From assembly GCA_938029725.1 (NCBI GenBank), contig CALHGE010000005.1, positions 182,334 to 246,333 of the forward strand: a DNA stretch of 64,000 nt, given 5' to 3'. The stretch is from an uncultured Flavobacteriaceae bacterium. GTDB lineage: Bacteria; Bacteroidota; Bacteroidia; Flavobacteriales; Flavobacteriaceae. Both the position numbers and the translations under genes were made by a program. The notes below the pieces were generated by a model. The model made no database searches. It was not told the DNA's origin and worked only from the letters and a program-made list of their open reading frames with translations. This document shows, piece by piece, positions 1 through 9,021 of this stretch (position 1 is its first letter; each line of letters opens with the position of its first letter).

Positions 1-1730
1 GACTTGCCTCCCCAATATTTTACGCGTTCCATGGGTATCATTCCTTCTTGATATTTTCCTTCTTCATAATACTTAGTTCCATAGTAATGCGCTAGGGTCA
101 TGGCTATAGATTCTTTTGATGTCTTATAGTTCCAATGGCGTAATTCTTCAATTGGGGCTCCTAGTTTCATGCTTCCACCTATTTCGTCATACGCTTTTAC
201 TAAGCCTGGAATCAAGGCTTCAAACGCTGGAAGATAGGGGTCATGCGCAAGGCTTATCAAACTATCTAGGGTATATCCTTTCTTATCTTTTAATAAACCA
301 ATAGCATGCACCCCTCGAAAGTTCTCTCTATCAACAGACATATACCTAGGGTAGTTTTCTTTCTTAGGACTAAATTCTAAGGCCGAAGTATAGGGCGTAG
401 AATTGCAATTCTGCAACCAGCCGTTCTCCGGGTTTAACAACCCAATATTTTCATCAACCGTATGCAAACCTTGCCAGTCTGTTTTTGGATTACTACCATC
501 TACTGGTTTTGTATAATCAAAACCTTCATCTCGTTTGGGCACAAAATTGCCATGGAAGTAGGCAATGTTTCCACCCCCATCTGCATAAACGGTATTGTTA
601 GAAGAATTCGTTCGTATGTTCATCATCTCTCGGAAGCCTTTATACCCTTCTTGTTTCGTTCTGATAAAAGATTGCTCTAAAGCTTTAACCGGATTCCACA
701 TCATCGCAGAGGCCGTCCATTGAGCTTCCGCTATATGTGTAATAGGCCCATGATGCGTATGATAGGCAGGAAATGTCTTTTCCGCTAAGTTATCCGCTAT
801 TTTATATTTTAATTTGATTTCTGAACTTTCAACGGGTCTTAACTCTTCTCCATATCGGTATACGATATTCCCATCCAAGTTAGAAATGCTTTCTTTGAAC
901 TCATCCATCACATCTGTATACGTAGAGGTATGCATCCATCCTGTTTTTTCATTGAAACCTTGGTAAACAAAAAATTGCCCCCAAGTAACTGCTCCGTAAG
1001 CATTTAATCCTTCTTCACTAACAACATGTACCTCACCTCGAAAATAAAATGAAGTATGCGGGTTAATTAATAGCATCGCATTGCCTGATTCTGTCAGCTT
1101 TCCTGAAATAGCAATTCCGTTTGAACCTTGCGGCTCTGCCATTTCTTCTTTCTTCTCTATTTCAATAGTATCGGCTTTAGCAATTTCCATATCGCTTTCA
1201 TAAAAAGCTTTGATTTTACTAGTTCGAATACGTTCAATATCGCCTCCTATTGAACCTTCACTAAAATACATAGGCATCCAAGGCTCAAAACTTGTTAACA
1301 ATTTAGGTGTCACTTCGGGGTGAGTTTCCAAATAGTAGTTGACCCCATCCGCAAAAGCATCACAAAGTTTTTTTAACCAATCTGGGCTCTTTTCATAATT
1401 GGCTTTGGCCTGCTCTTCCGTCATAAAAAGCTTCGCTCGTAAATCACTATAGATGGCTTCCTCCCCCTCCACTTCGGCTAGTCGGCCGGTTGCCCAAATA
1501 TAATTCTGCTCTACTCGATTGAAATCATCTTCGCATTGTGCAAACAGTAATCCAAAAACAGCATCAGCATCCGTTTTTCCATAAATATGAGGCACCCCGA
1601 AATTATCACGAATTATAGTGACTCGTTCTGCTTTTTCGGCGAGAGTCAATTGGCTTATGTCGACCTCTGATTTCAGATCGGTATTACAAGAAAAAAGGGC
1701 TAAGCACAAAACAAGTATGATCGTTCTCAT
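1..1730 (-). CDS. Penicillin acylase family lipoprotein (Ntn-hydrolase), C-terminus beyond left edge
   Basis: The frame is open from an ATG at 1730 to the window edge, about 576 codons, without a stop. The N-terminus is a short hydrophobic signal ending in a lipobox (LFSC, Cys15), so the product is probably a periplasmic or outer-membrane lipoprotein. It then reads IRDNFGVPHIYG, typical of the start of the mature alpha chain in penicillin/acyl-homoserine-lactone acylases. The motif GSNGIA places the expected autocatalytic cleavage and nucleophile at Ser203, the new N-terminus of the beta chain. These enzymes hydrolyse amides such as acylated amino acids, beta-lactam side chains or N-acyl homoserine lactones; which one cannot be told from sequence. 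It stands alone, divergent from the ABC exporter gene at 1875. Family call is firm, substrate unknown. Confidence 0.88.
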   Translation of the reverse strand, partial: MRTIILVLCLALFSCNTDLKSEVDISQLTLAEKAERVTIIRDNFGVPHIYGKTDADAVFGLLFAQCEDDFNRVEQNYIWATGRLAEVEGEEAIYSDLRAKLFMTEEQAKANYEKSPDWLKKLCDAFADGVNYYLETHPEVTPKLLTSFEPWMPMYFSEGSIGGDIERIRTSKIKAFYESDMEIAKADTIEIEKKEEMAEPQGSNGIAISGKLTESGNAMLLINPHTSFYFRGEVHVVSEEGLNAYGAVTWGQFFVYQGFNEKTGWMHTSTYTDVMDEFKESISNLDGNIVYRYGEELRPVESSEIKLKYKIADNLAEKTFPAYHTHHGPITHIAEAQWTASAMMWNPVKALEQSFIRTKQEGYKGFREMMNIRTNSSNNTVYADGGGNIAYFHGNFVPKRDEGFDYTKPVDGSNPKTDWQGLHTVDENIGLLNPENGWLQNCNSTPYTSALEFSPKKENYPRYMSVDRENFRGVHAIGLLKDKKGYTLDSLISLAHDPYLPAFEALIPGLVKAYDEIGGSMKLGAPIEELRHWNYKTSKESIAMTLAHYYGTKYYEEGKYQEGMIPMERVKYWGGK

Positions 1731-1874
1731 AGAAATAGCATTAATCGCTGTTAAATTACTCGACTTGCGTTTGAAATACTAATTTTTACTTAAAAAACAA
1801 ATAGCATTTAAGCTATCATTAGATCGCAGGCTTTTTTGAAGTAACTTGCATCTTCAAATAACTTTCTCATACCC

Positions 1875-3611
1875 ATGGCCGAAAAAAAAGTCACTATTCT
1901 TAGCGCGTTCAAAACCATTATCTGGCCTAGGAGAAATCTCGTTTTTATTGGATTGCTACTCATTGTAATTAGTAAAGCGGCGAGTTTTGTAGCCCCACTG
2001 TCTCTTAAATATTTTCTAGACGATATCATTCCAAACAAAGATGTTGAGCTTTTAAAAGTCTTGGTTGGTGCTGTTATTTTAGCGATAACAGTTCAAGCAG
2101 TAACTTCTTTTCTACTTACCAAAATATTAAGTGTGCAAGCACAATTTTTAATTTCTGAATTGCGCGCTCAAGTTCAGAAAAAAGTACTTTCACTACCTAT
2201 AAGTTTTTTCGATAATGCAAAATCTGGCGCCTTAGTTTCTCGTATTATGAGTGATGTAGAAGGTGTTAGAAACCTTATTGGAACTGGCCTCGTACAATTA
2301 GTAGGCGGCTCTATTACTGCTATTGTTTCTCTAGTTCTTCTACTTCAGATCAGTTGGTCGATGACAATTTTCACCCTGATTCCGCTGGCAATTTTTGCCG
2401 GAGTCGCTTTAAAAGCTTTTAAATTTATACGCCCAATATTTAGAAATAGAGGAAAGATTAATGCTGAAGTTACCGGCAGATTAACCGAAACTTTAGGAGG
2501 TGTTCGCGTCATTAAAGGCTTTAATGCTGAGGCCCAAGAAAATAAGGTCTTTGAGTTAGGGGTAGCCAAACTTTTTGAAAATGTCAAAAAGAGTTTAACC
2601 GCCACCGCTTTTATGACGAGTTCTTCAACATTTCTATTGGGAATAGCAACTACAGGAGTCATGGGTCTTGGCGGATATGAAATAATGAATGGTAGTTTAA
2701 CTACTGGAGAATTCTTCACCTTTACCTTCTTATTAGGCTTAATGATTGCCCCTATCGTGCAAATGAGTAATATCGGAAGTCAATTGACGGAGGCACTGGC
2801 TGGCCTAGACCGTACCGAAGAGCTCATGAATATGACTCCCGAATCAGATGAAGAGAATAGAACTATAGTACTCGACAATATCAAAGGTGATATTGTTTTT
2901 GATGATGTATCCTTCGCTTATGAAGAGGATAAAGAAGTATTACACAATATTAGTTTCGAAGCTAAATCTGGAGATGTCATCGCTCTTGTAGGGAGCTCGG
3001 GTTCTGGAAAATCAACAATTGCTGGATTAGCGGCTACCTTTTTAAATCCGCAATCAGGTATGATTTCTATAGACGGAAAAGATGTTTCCAAGGTGAATCT
3101 GAACAGTTTTAGAAAAAATCTAGGAGTGGTATTACAAGATGAATTTTTATTCGAAGGAAGCATTCGTCAAAATATTCTATTCCCAAGACCGAATGCTAAT
3201 GAAGAAGAGTTACAAGCTGCGGTAAAAGCTGCATATGTAAATGAATTTACAGACCGTTTCGATGATGGTCTAGAAACTTTAATTGGAGAGCGCGGTGTAA
3301 AACTTTCAGGAGGGCAGCGGCAGCGAATTGCCATTGCCAGAGCAGTACTTGCAAATCCTAAAATTTTAATTTTAGATGAGGCTACTTCAAATTTAGACAC
3401 TGAAAGTGAAGCCTTAATTCAAAAGAGTTTAGCCACATTAACAGAAGGGCGAACAACCTTTGTGATTGCCCATCGCCTAAGTACGATTCGAAAAGCCAAT
3501 CAAATTCTGGTTATTGAAAACGGAAAAATTGCTGAACAAGGCACGCATGATGAATTGATCGCTAAGGAAGGAAGGTATTACAACCTGTTTACCTATCAAG
3601 CTAGGATTTAA
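1875..3611 (+). CDS. ABC exporter, fused membrane and ATPase domains (MsbA-like)
   Basis: A 578-residue half-transporter expected to work as a homodimer in the inner membrane, exporting lipid or drug-like substrates. Residues 20-310 carry about six membrane helices of the ABC exporter fold. Residues 338-578 are the ATPase: Walker A GSSGSGKST (373-381), Q-loop near 420, signature LSGGQ (477-481), Walker B ILILDE (497-502), and H-loop AHR near 536. All catalytic motifs are intact. The ATG at 1875 follows a TAACTTTC box at 1859-1866 that resembles the phylum's -7 element. The gene is monocistronic. MsbA-type lipid flippase and multidrug exporter are both possible; nothing nearby decides. Confidence 0.9.
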   Translation: MAEKKVTILSAFKTIIWPRRNLVFIGLLLIVISKAASFVAPLSLKYFLDDIIPNKDVELLKVLVGAVILAITVQAVTSFLLTKILSVQAQFLISELRAQVQKKVLSLPISFFDNAKSGALVSRIMSDVEGVRNLIGTGLVQLVGGSITAIVSLVLLLQISWSMTIFTLIPLAIFAGVALKAFKFIRPIFRNRGKINAEVTGRLTETLGGVRVIKGFNAEAQENKVFELGVAKLFENVKKSLTATAFMTSSSTFLLGIATTGVMGLGGYEIMNGSLTTGEFFTFTFLLGLMIAPIVQMSNIGSQLTEALAGLDRTEELMNMTPESDEENRTIVLDNIKGDIVFDDVSFAYEEDKEVLHNISFEAKSGDVIALVGSSGSGKSTIAGLAATFLNPQSGMISIDGKDVSKVNLNSFRKNLGVVLQDEFLFEGSIRQNILFPRPNANEEELQAAVKAAYVNEFTDRFDDGLETLIGERGVKLSGGQRQRIAIARAVLANPKILILDEATSNLDTESEALIQKSLATLTEGRTTFVIAHRLSTIRKANQILVIENGKIAEQGTHDELIAKEGRYYNLFTYQARI

Positions 3612-3643
3612 AACAACTATTTGCAAAAAAAATCAGACCCTCA

Positions 3644-4183
3644 CTAGTTCTTTTTTACGCTGTAGGTAATTCTGCGATTAGAAATCACGCTTCTTACATT
3701 CACAAGGAGTGCACCGTTAGTAGAGTTTTCCAATAGACAACCAGCAGCTATATTGGAAGTTAGTACGCGATAAAGAGTATTGTTCTTATCGATATCTGCA
3801 GACAAAACGGTCAAACTCGCTGTTGTAGCACCTGAATAAAATATGCCGTCAGAAATAGTATTAAATACCACTCCTCCATCTGTACTTACTTGCCACTGAA
3901 ATGTATCCACATCAGAAGTTACCACAGTATATACTGCATCTACTCCAGCAAAAATAGATTGGCTGAGAACTGGTTGGATTAAAATAGACGGGGTAACAAC
4001 CGTCATCGTGATACCTGAACTAAAAGTATCACAACCATTTAAATTATCTAAAGCTCTTACTGTAACAAGGTCACCATCTGCTAATGAAGAAGTCGTGAAC
4101 GTGTTACTAGCTGATTCTGCTTGGGCACTTATTCCATTGATATAAAATTCATACGCTACAGCTTTACTATGTTTTTTTACCAA
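3644..4183 (-). pseudogene. C-terminal remnant of an Ig-like-repeat surface protein
   Basis: About 179 codons resembling the last Ig-like modules of large Bacteroidetes surface proteins: an EFYINGISAQ segment, then ADGDLVTVRALDNLNGCD, then a second module with FQWQVSTDGG. There is no signal peptide and no ATG: the first possible codon is TTG at 4183, and an in-frame TAA lies four codons upstream, next to a T7 and an A7 run. Normally such modules sit at the end of a much longer secreted protein, so this looks like a leftover tail after deletion or frameshift. It lies between the ABC exporter (convergent) and the ferredoxin gene. It could instead be expressed as a small protein, but without an export signal this would be odd. 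Confidence 0.5.
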
Positions 4184-4210
4184 AAAAAGGGTTTAGTATA
4201 CTGTACTCTA

Positions 4211-4540
4211 CTAAGCCTCTGGCGCTAATTTCACTACAAGTCCATTCAAATTCTCTGTCATATGAATTTGGCAACCCAAGCGTGAATTAGCTTCAACATT
4301 AAAAGCTTCGGCTAACATGGCATCTTCATCATCAGACATTTCGGGAAGTTCATGATCTGATTTGACATAACATTGGCAAGACGCACACATCGCCATTCCT
4401 CCACAAATACCAATAGTTCCTTCAGGGGCGAGTTCATAGGAACGCACCACCTCCATAAGGTTCATATTCATATCGGTAGGCGCATCAACTTCGTGGAGCA
4501 CTCCTTCTCGGTCTACTATTTTAATCTTAATATCTGACAT
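4211..4540 (-). CDS. 2Fe-2S ferredoxin (adrenodoxin-like)
   Basis: A 109-residue soluble electron carrier. The cluster ligands are visible as Cys46-x5-Cys52-x2-Cys55 and Cys90 (RLGCQI), the pattern of vertebrate-type/ISC ferredoxins. Acidic stretch 66-74 (PEMSDDEDA) is the usual partner-docking surface. It lies 71 bases downstream of a ferredoxin-NADP reductase gene on the same strand, with NifU-domain and Mrp genes further upstream, so it probably receives electrons from that reductase and may serve iron-sulfur assembly or an oxygenase. The start is an ATG. Family call is firm; the physiological acceptor is inferred only from neighbours. Confidence 0.92.
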   Translation of the reverse strand: MSDIKIKIVDREGVLHEVDAPTDMNMNLMEVVRSYELAPEGTIGICGGMAMCASCQCYVKSDHELPEMSDDEDAMLAEAFNVEANSRLGCQIHMTENLNGLVVKLAPEA

Positions 4541-4611
4541 CTACAATTCTAAGCTTGTTTACTATACATCCTACTGACTGTCGATTCAAAAGAAAAATGA
4601 GCGTATTCGAA

Positions 4612-5670
4612 TTAGTCAATCGCTTTTACGACTGCTTTCGGAGCTTCCTTTTTACTTCCGTCGAACCCTGTCACTCCTCCGACAGTAGTGTATTTCATCA
4701 CATATTTCTTATCTGGAAAAATACGTTGAAAAGCACTTTGACACATCAGCGTTGCTTCATGAAAACCACAGAGGATTAATTTTAATTTTCCTGGGTAGGT
4801 ATTCACGTCACCAATGGCATATACCCCCGGAATATTAGTCTGGTAATCTAATGTATTATCAACTTTGATGGCATTTTTTTCGATCTCTAGCCCCCAATCT
4901 CCTATGGGTCCTAATTTAGGAGACAAACCGAATAAGGGAATGAAATTGTCGACTTCTAAGATGATTTCTTCTTCATCGCCTGTTTTTTTAATGACAACTG
5001 CTTCTAATTTATCTTTGCCCTGTAGCCCTACTATTTCTGATGGTGTGATAAGTTTGATTTTTCCGGCGTCCTTTAAATGCTGTACTTTATCAACGGAATC
5101 TAAAGCACCACGAAATTCATTTCTTCTATGCACTAAAGTGACCTCTGAAGCAACATCTGCTAGAAAGATACTCCAGTCTAAGGCAGAATCACCACCGCCG
5201 GCAATGACTACTTTTTTATCACGATATACTTCAGGGTCTTTAATAATATAGGCAACACCCTTATCTTCAAACTTTATCAAATCTTCAAGCAAGGGTTTTC
5301 TGGGTTCGAAGCTTCCCAAACCACCTGCGATTGCTACTATTGGGGCATTGTGCTTTGTACCTTTATTGGTAGTAACGACAAAAGAGCCGTCTTCTAATTT
5401 TTCTATGGTTTGCGCCCGTTCGCCCAAAGTAAATCCTGGCTGAAAGGGTTTTATTTGTTCCATTAAATTAGCAACTAAATCGCCTGCCAATACTTCAGGA
5501 AAGCCAGGGATATCATAAATAGGCTTTTTCGGATAAATTTCTGAACATTGACCACCAGCTTGCGGTAAAGCATCTATCAAATGGCACTTTAGTTTCAATA
5601 AGCCTGCTTCAAAAACAGCAAATAGTCCAGTAGGACCAGCACCGATTATCAGGATATCTGTTTTAATCAT
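4612..5670 (-). CDS. Ferredoxin--NADP(+) reductase, thioredoxin-reductase-like type
   Basis: A 352-residue flavoprotein that moves electrons between NADPH and ferredoxin. The FAD-binding motif GAGPTG is at residues 10-15 and the NADPH-binding GGGDSA motif lies near 158-163. The fold is that of thioredoxin reductase, but the redox CxxC of true thioredoxin reductases is absent, which is the hallmark of the YumC-type ferredoxin/flavodoxin reductases. The C-terminal GDVNTYPGKLKLI segment closes the FAD site. The ferredoxin gene directly downstream is the likely partner. A TAGCTTTG box lies 26 bases upstream of the ATG. Confidence 0.92.
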   Translation of the reverse strand: MIKTDILIIGAGPTGLFAVFEAGLLKLKCHLIDALPQAGGQCSEIYPKKPIYDIPGFPEVLAGDLVANLMEQIKPFQPGFTLGERAQTIEKLEDGSFVVTTNKGTKHNAPIVAIAGGLGSFEPRKPLLEDLIKFEDKGVAYIIKDPEVYRDKKVVIAGGGDSALDWSIFLADVASEVTLVHRRNEFRGALDSVDKVQHLKDAGKIKLITPSEIVGLQGKDKLEAVVIKKTGDEEEIILEVDNFIPLFGLSPKLGPIGDWGLEIEKNAIKVDNTLDYQTNIPGVYAIGDVNTYPGKLKLILCGFHEATLMCQSAFQRIFPDKKYVMKYTTVGGVTGFDGSKKEAPKAVVKAID

Positions 5671-5695
5671 TTAAAAATATGGTTTGAAGTGTCCA

Positions 5696-5703
5696 CAAAG
5701 CTA
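5696..5703 (-). promoter_or_regulatory. Candidate TAnnTTTG -7 element for the ferredoxin reductase gene
   Basis: Reading on the minus strand, TAGCTTTG matches the Bacteroidetes -7 consensus TAnnTTTG exactly and lies 25 bases from the start codon at 5670. No convincing -33 TTTG was seen at the usual distance, so this rests on one box only. Confidence 0.4.
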
Positions 5704-5744
5704 TTGTACAAATGTGTGAAAAAAGATGAGATTTATCAGAAAAA

Positions 5745-5993
5745 TTAATTGAGGTTTACAACCTCTTCTATTTGCGGAGCATACTTTTTGATGGTCATTT
5801 CTACACCACTTTTCAAGGTCATCTGATTTACAGAGCAACCTACACAAGCCCCTTCTAAGCGAACTTTTACTGAGTTTTCGTTATCGATTGACACCAGAGT
5901 AATATCTCCACCGTCACTTTGCAAAAAAGGGCGAATTTCCTCCAGGGCCTTTTCTACATTCATTTTTAGTTCTTCGGATGTCTGTGTTGTCAT
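5745..5993 (-). CDS. NifU C-terminal domain protein (iron-sulfur scaffold or carrier)
   Basis: An 82-residue protein made only of the NifU C-terminal (Nfu) domain. The cluster-binding pair is Cys50-x2-Cys53 in GACVGCSVNQMTLKSG. Such proteins carry a 4Fe-4S cluster between two subunits and hand it to apo-enzymes. The gene begins 2 bases after the end of the mrp gene on the same strand, so the two are almost certainly co-transcribed and probably act together in cluster delivery. Length is normal for the stand-alone bacterial form. Confidence 0.93.
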   Translation of the reverse strand: MTTQTSEELKMNVEKALEEIRPFLQSDGGDITLVSIDNENSVKVRLEGACVGCSVNQMTLKSGVEMTIKKYAPQIEEVVNLN

Positions 5994-5995
5994 AT

Positions 5996-7138
5996 CTATT
6001 TCTTTCTAACGCTGGAACAACCTGCCATCGTTGTTATTTTAATTGCCTCTGTTGGTGGTATGCTCTTATTTCTTGCGACCACTTCTTGCACTACATTCTT
6101 TGTCAATTCTTCAAAAGCTGCTGCGATGGGGGTTCCTTCCTGCATGGCTGCGGGTCTACCTGCATCACCTGCTTCTCGTATACTTTGAATCAAAGGAATC
6201 TCCCCTAAAAAAGGAACTTTTAAATCTTCTGCAAGATGCTTAGCACCTTCTTTTCCGAAAATATAATACTTATTATCAGGAAGCTCTTCAGGTGTAAAAT
6301 ACGCCATATTCTCAACAATACCCAATACAGGTACATTGATAGAATCTTGCTGAAACATTGCCACTCCTTTCTTAGCATCGGCTAATGCTACTTCTTGTGG
6401 TGTACTTACAATTACAGCACCCGTTACTGGCATAGCCTGCATGATACTAAGATGTATATCACCGGTTCCTGGTGGCAAGTCTAATAACATGAAATCTAGC
6501 TCTCCCCAATGGGCATCAAAAATCATTTGATTCAATGCTTTGGAAGCCATAGGCCCTCTCCAAATCACTGCCTGATTTGGTTGCGTGAAAAATCCAATAG
6601 AAAGCATTTTCACACCATAGCTCTCCACAGGTTTCATTTTTGACTTACCATCAATAGTAACTGCTAAAGGTTTTTCTTGGGCGACATCAAACATAATAGG
6701 CATCGATGGCCCATAAATATCTGCATCTAACAGACCCACTTTAAAGCCCATTTTAGCCAAAGTCACGGCCAAATTTGCCGTTACCGTCGATTTTCCAACA
6801 CCACCTTTACCAGAAGCAACTGCAATGATATTCTGGATTCCTGGAATGGGTTTCCCTTTAATCTCATTAGGCTTAGATTTCTCAGCTGCAGCTTCAACCT
6901 TTAAGTTCACCTTTATCTTCGCTTTCTCATAGACTTCCTTGTGAATAATCTTTAAGATTTCCACCTCTGTCTTTTTTCGAGCCTGCAAACTAGGGTTGCT
7001 TATGGTAATATCAATCTCTACCTCATCACCAAAAATTTGTATGTTCTTAACCGCACCGCTTTCGACCATATTTTGGCCTTCACCAGGTACAGTAATATTT
7101 TCCAAAGCTTTTAATACTTCCTTTTTATCTAGCGTCAT
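5996..7138 (-). CDS. mrp: Mrp/ApbC-type iron-sulfur carrier ATPase
   Basis: A 380-residue P-loop protein that helps deliver iron-sulfur clusters. Residues 1-85 form the MIP18/DUF59 domain. The deviant Walker A GKGGVGKST is at 110-118, followed by DADIYGPSMP (switch I) and DLPPGTGD (Walker B region). The CxxC that bridges the cluster in many ApbC/NBP35 proteins is missing: the corresponding segment reads NMAYFTPEELPDNKYY. The only cysteine in the tail is in MAGCSS near the C-terminus. From memory this is usual for Bacteroidetes Mrp. The NifU-domain gene starts 2 bases downstream and may supply the cluster ligands. Confidence 0.93.
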   Translation of the reverse strand: MTLDKKEVLKALENITVPGEGQNMVESGAVKNIQIFGDEVEIDITISNPSLQARKKTEVEILKIIHKEVYEKAKIKVNLKVEAAAEKSKPNEIKGKPIPGIQNIIAVASGKGGVGKSTVTANLAVTLAKMGFKVGLLDADIYGPSMPIMFDVAQEKPLAVTIDGKSKMKPVESYGVKMLSIGFFTQPNQAVIWRGPMASKALNQMIFDAHWGELDFMLLDLPPGTGDIHLSIMQAMPVTGAVIVSTPQEVALADAKKGVAMFQQDSINVPVLGIVENMAYFTPEELPDNKYYIFGKEGAKHLAEDLKVPFLGEIPLIQSIREAGDAGRPAAMQEGTPIAAAFEELTKNVVQEVVARNKSIPPTEAIKITTMAGCSSVRKK

Positions 7139-7160
7139 TATATATATTCATTCTAAACAA

Positions 7161-7168
7161 CAAAGATA
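7161..7168 (-). promoter_or_regulatory. Candidate TAnnTTTG -7 element for mrp-nifU
   Basis: TATCTTTG on the minus strand, 22 bases before the mrp ATG, is an exact match to the Bacteroidetes -7 consensus. The -33 part is not clear. Confidence 0.45.
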
Positions 7169-7311
7169 GTTCTTAGGTCTGAGATTATGAAGCTACCAGA
7201 TTGAAAATGAAGATGTCGGTATAAATAAAACTTACTATTATTAGAAATGAAAAATTAATTGATTTAAGCCTTTTAAGAGCAGCTATACAAGACAAAAAGC
7301 GTATTTTAGTA

Positions 7312-9009
7312 ATGGCCAATCAATTTCAAAAGAACATGCCTTTTTTACATAAACCAAAAAATACCCTTCTTCTATTTAGCTGCTTCCTATTTCTTATTAG
7401 TGCCTGTACCAGTTCTAAATCTAGTTTTTCAAAAAGAGATGTTGTAAAGAGCCAAAAACTTATTGGCCTGGACTTCCACAAAAAATATATTGATACTTTA
7501 TACCCGTATTTGAAACGAAATAAAGAAGGCTATGATTCTTTACGAAAATATGCTTTAGGCAATGATGTTTTCCCCGCCATACGCTTTGACCCTTCCCCCA
7601 AAAACTTTTCGCCTAAACAACAGGGGGGATTTCCTGATTGGAAAATACCTCCTAGCACCGTATTACCTAAAAACCTAAATGAGTTGGCTTTTTATTCCAT
7701 TCCACAATTAGCTTCACTCATAAAGAATAAAAAACTTAGCTCCTTGGTCTTGACGAAATTTTTCATTGAGCGGCATAAAAAGTACAATCCTCTTCTACAA
7801 TGTACTATAACAATTACAGAAGAAATCGCACTAAAGCAAGCAAAAAAAATGGACCAAGAACTTGCAGAAGGAAAATACCGTGGAATACTTCATGGAATAC
7901 CTTATGGTGTTAAGGATTTAATGGCAGTAGAAGGCTATAAAACCACCTGGGGAGCTGTGCCTTATAAAAATCAACACATAAACATGACTGCTACTGTTGT
8001 TAAAAAACTTCAAAATGCGGGTGCTGTTCTCATTGCAAAATTAGTATCTGGTTCTTTGGCACGCGGTGATGTTTGGTTTGGAGGGAAAACAAAAAACCCC
8101 TGGGATACCGAACAAGGTGCTAGTGGGTCATCTGCAGGTTCAGGCTCTGCTACCTCAGCAGGATTAGTGCCTTTTGCTTTGGGAACTGAAACTTTAGGCT
8201 CCATTACATCACCGAGTACAAGAAATGGCATTACGGGTTTACGTCCTACTTATGGAAGAGTTAGCAGACACGGCGTTATGAGTCTTAGCTGGTCTATGGA
8301 CAAGGTTGGCCCAATGGCCCGAAGTGCAGAAGATTGCGCCATTGTGTACAGCGTGATTACTGGAAAAGACGAAGAAGACCAAACCACTACAGATTATCCT
8401 GATGGGTTTGAACCCACAAAAGATATTTCATCACTCCGAATTGGCTACTTAAAAAAAGATATAGAAAAGGATACTTCTCTCAGTAAAGGCAATTTGGAAA
8501 AGGCGATCGCTTCTTTCAAAAAAATGGGACTAGCCTTAAGTGAAGTTAAACTCCCCGAAGATCTTCCATATAAAAGTTTTGATATTATTTTACGCGCAGA
8601 AGCGGGAGCATTTTTTGACGATTTGGCACGCTCGGGCAATGTTGACCAAATGGTAGAGCAAAACCAGCGTTCAAGAGCAAATTCTTTGCGACAGGCTCGC
8701 TTTATTCCTGCCGTAGAATACCTGCAGGCGAACAGGCATCGTCAAGTACTTATTGAAAAAATGAATAGGATCATGAAAGCGTATGACGTACTCATATCTC
8801 CTACTTTTGGCAACCGGCAATTAGTGATTACTAATCTTACGGGGCACCCTGTAATTTCAATTCCTACAGGTCTTGACAAAGAAAAACACCCTACCAGTAT
8901 TACTCTTGTTGGCAATTTATATGATGAGGCAAGTATTCTTTTATTGGCAAAAGCTTTTCAAGAAAATACCGATTTTGATGAAATGCACCCAAAAGGGTAT
9001 ACAGATTAA
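7312..9009 (+). CDS. Amidase-signature family lipoprotein
   Basis: A 565-residue enzyme of the amidase-signature family. The N-terminus is a lipoprotein signal with lipobox LISAC (Cys32), so it acts in the periplasm or outer membrane, unlike the cytoplasmic relatives GatA and AtzE. The Ser-cisSer-Lys triad can be placed: Lys201 in YGVKDL, the cis-Ser at 273/274 in GSSAGSGS, and the nucleophile Ser297 in GTETLGSI. Residues 40-120 are an extra N-terminal segment absent from GatA. A second ATG at 7336 would give the same signal with a shorter n-region. It stands alone; the natural amide is unknown. With the acylase at the left edge it is the second exported amide hydrolase in this window. Confidence 0.88.
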   Translation: MANQFQKNMPFLHKPKNTLLLFSCFLFLISACTSSKSSFSKRDVVKSQKLIGLDFHKKYIDTLYPYLKRNKEGYDSLRKYALGNDVFPAIRFDPSPKNFSPKQQGGFPDWKIPPSTVLPKNLNELAFYSIPQLASLIKNKKLSSLVLTKFFIERHKKYNPLLQCTITITEEIALKQAKKMDQELAEGKYRGILHGIPYGVKDLMAVEGYKTTWGAVPYKNQHINMTATVVKKLQNAGAVLIAKLVSGSLARGDVWFGGKTKNPWDTEQGASGSSAGSGSATSAGLVPFALGTETLGSITSPSTRNGITGLRPTYGRVSRHGVMSLSWSMDKVGPMARSAEDCAIVYSVITGKDEEDQTTTDYPDGFEPTKDISSLRIGYLKKDIEKDTSLSKGNLEKAIASFKKMGLALSEVKLPEDLPYKSFDIILRAEAGAFFDDLARSGNVDQMVEQNQRSRANSLRQARFIPAVEYLQANRHRQVLIEKMNRIMKAYDVLISPTFGNRQLVITNLTGHPVISIPTGLDKEKHPTSITLVGNLYDEASILLLAKAFQENTDFDEMHPKGYTD

Positions 9010-9021
9010 GTCTCTTTTATC

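Noticed and set aside
116..680. Plus-strand open frames at 116-304 and 462-680
   Set aside because: They are antisense to the penicillin acylase gene, whose protein sequence is clearly conserved in its frame.
4555..4779. Plus-strand open frame across the ferredoxin-reductase gap
   Set aside because: Mostly antisense to the end of the reductase gene; no start context or domain.
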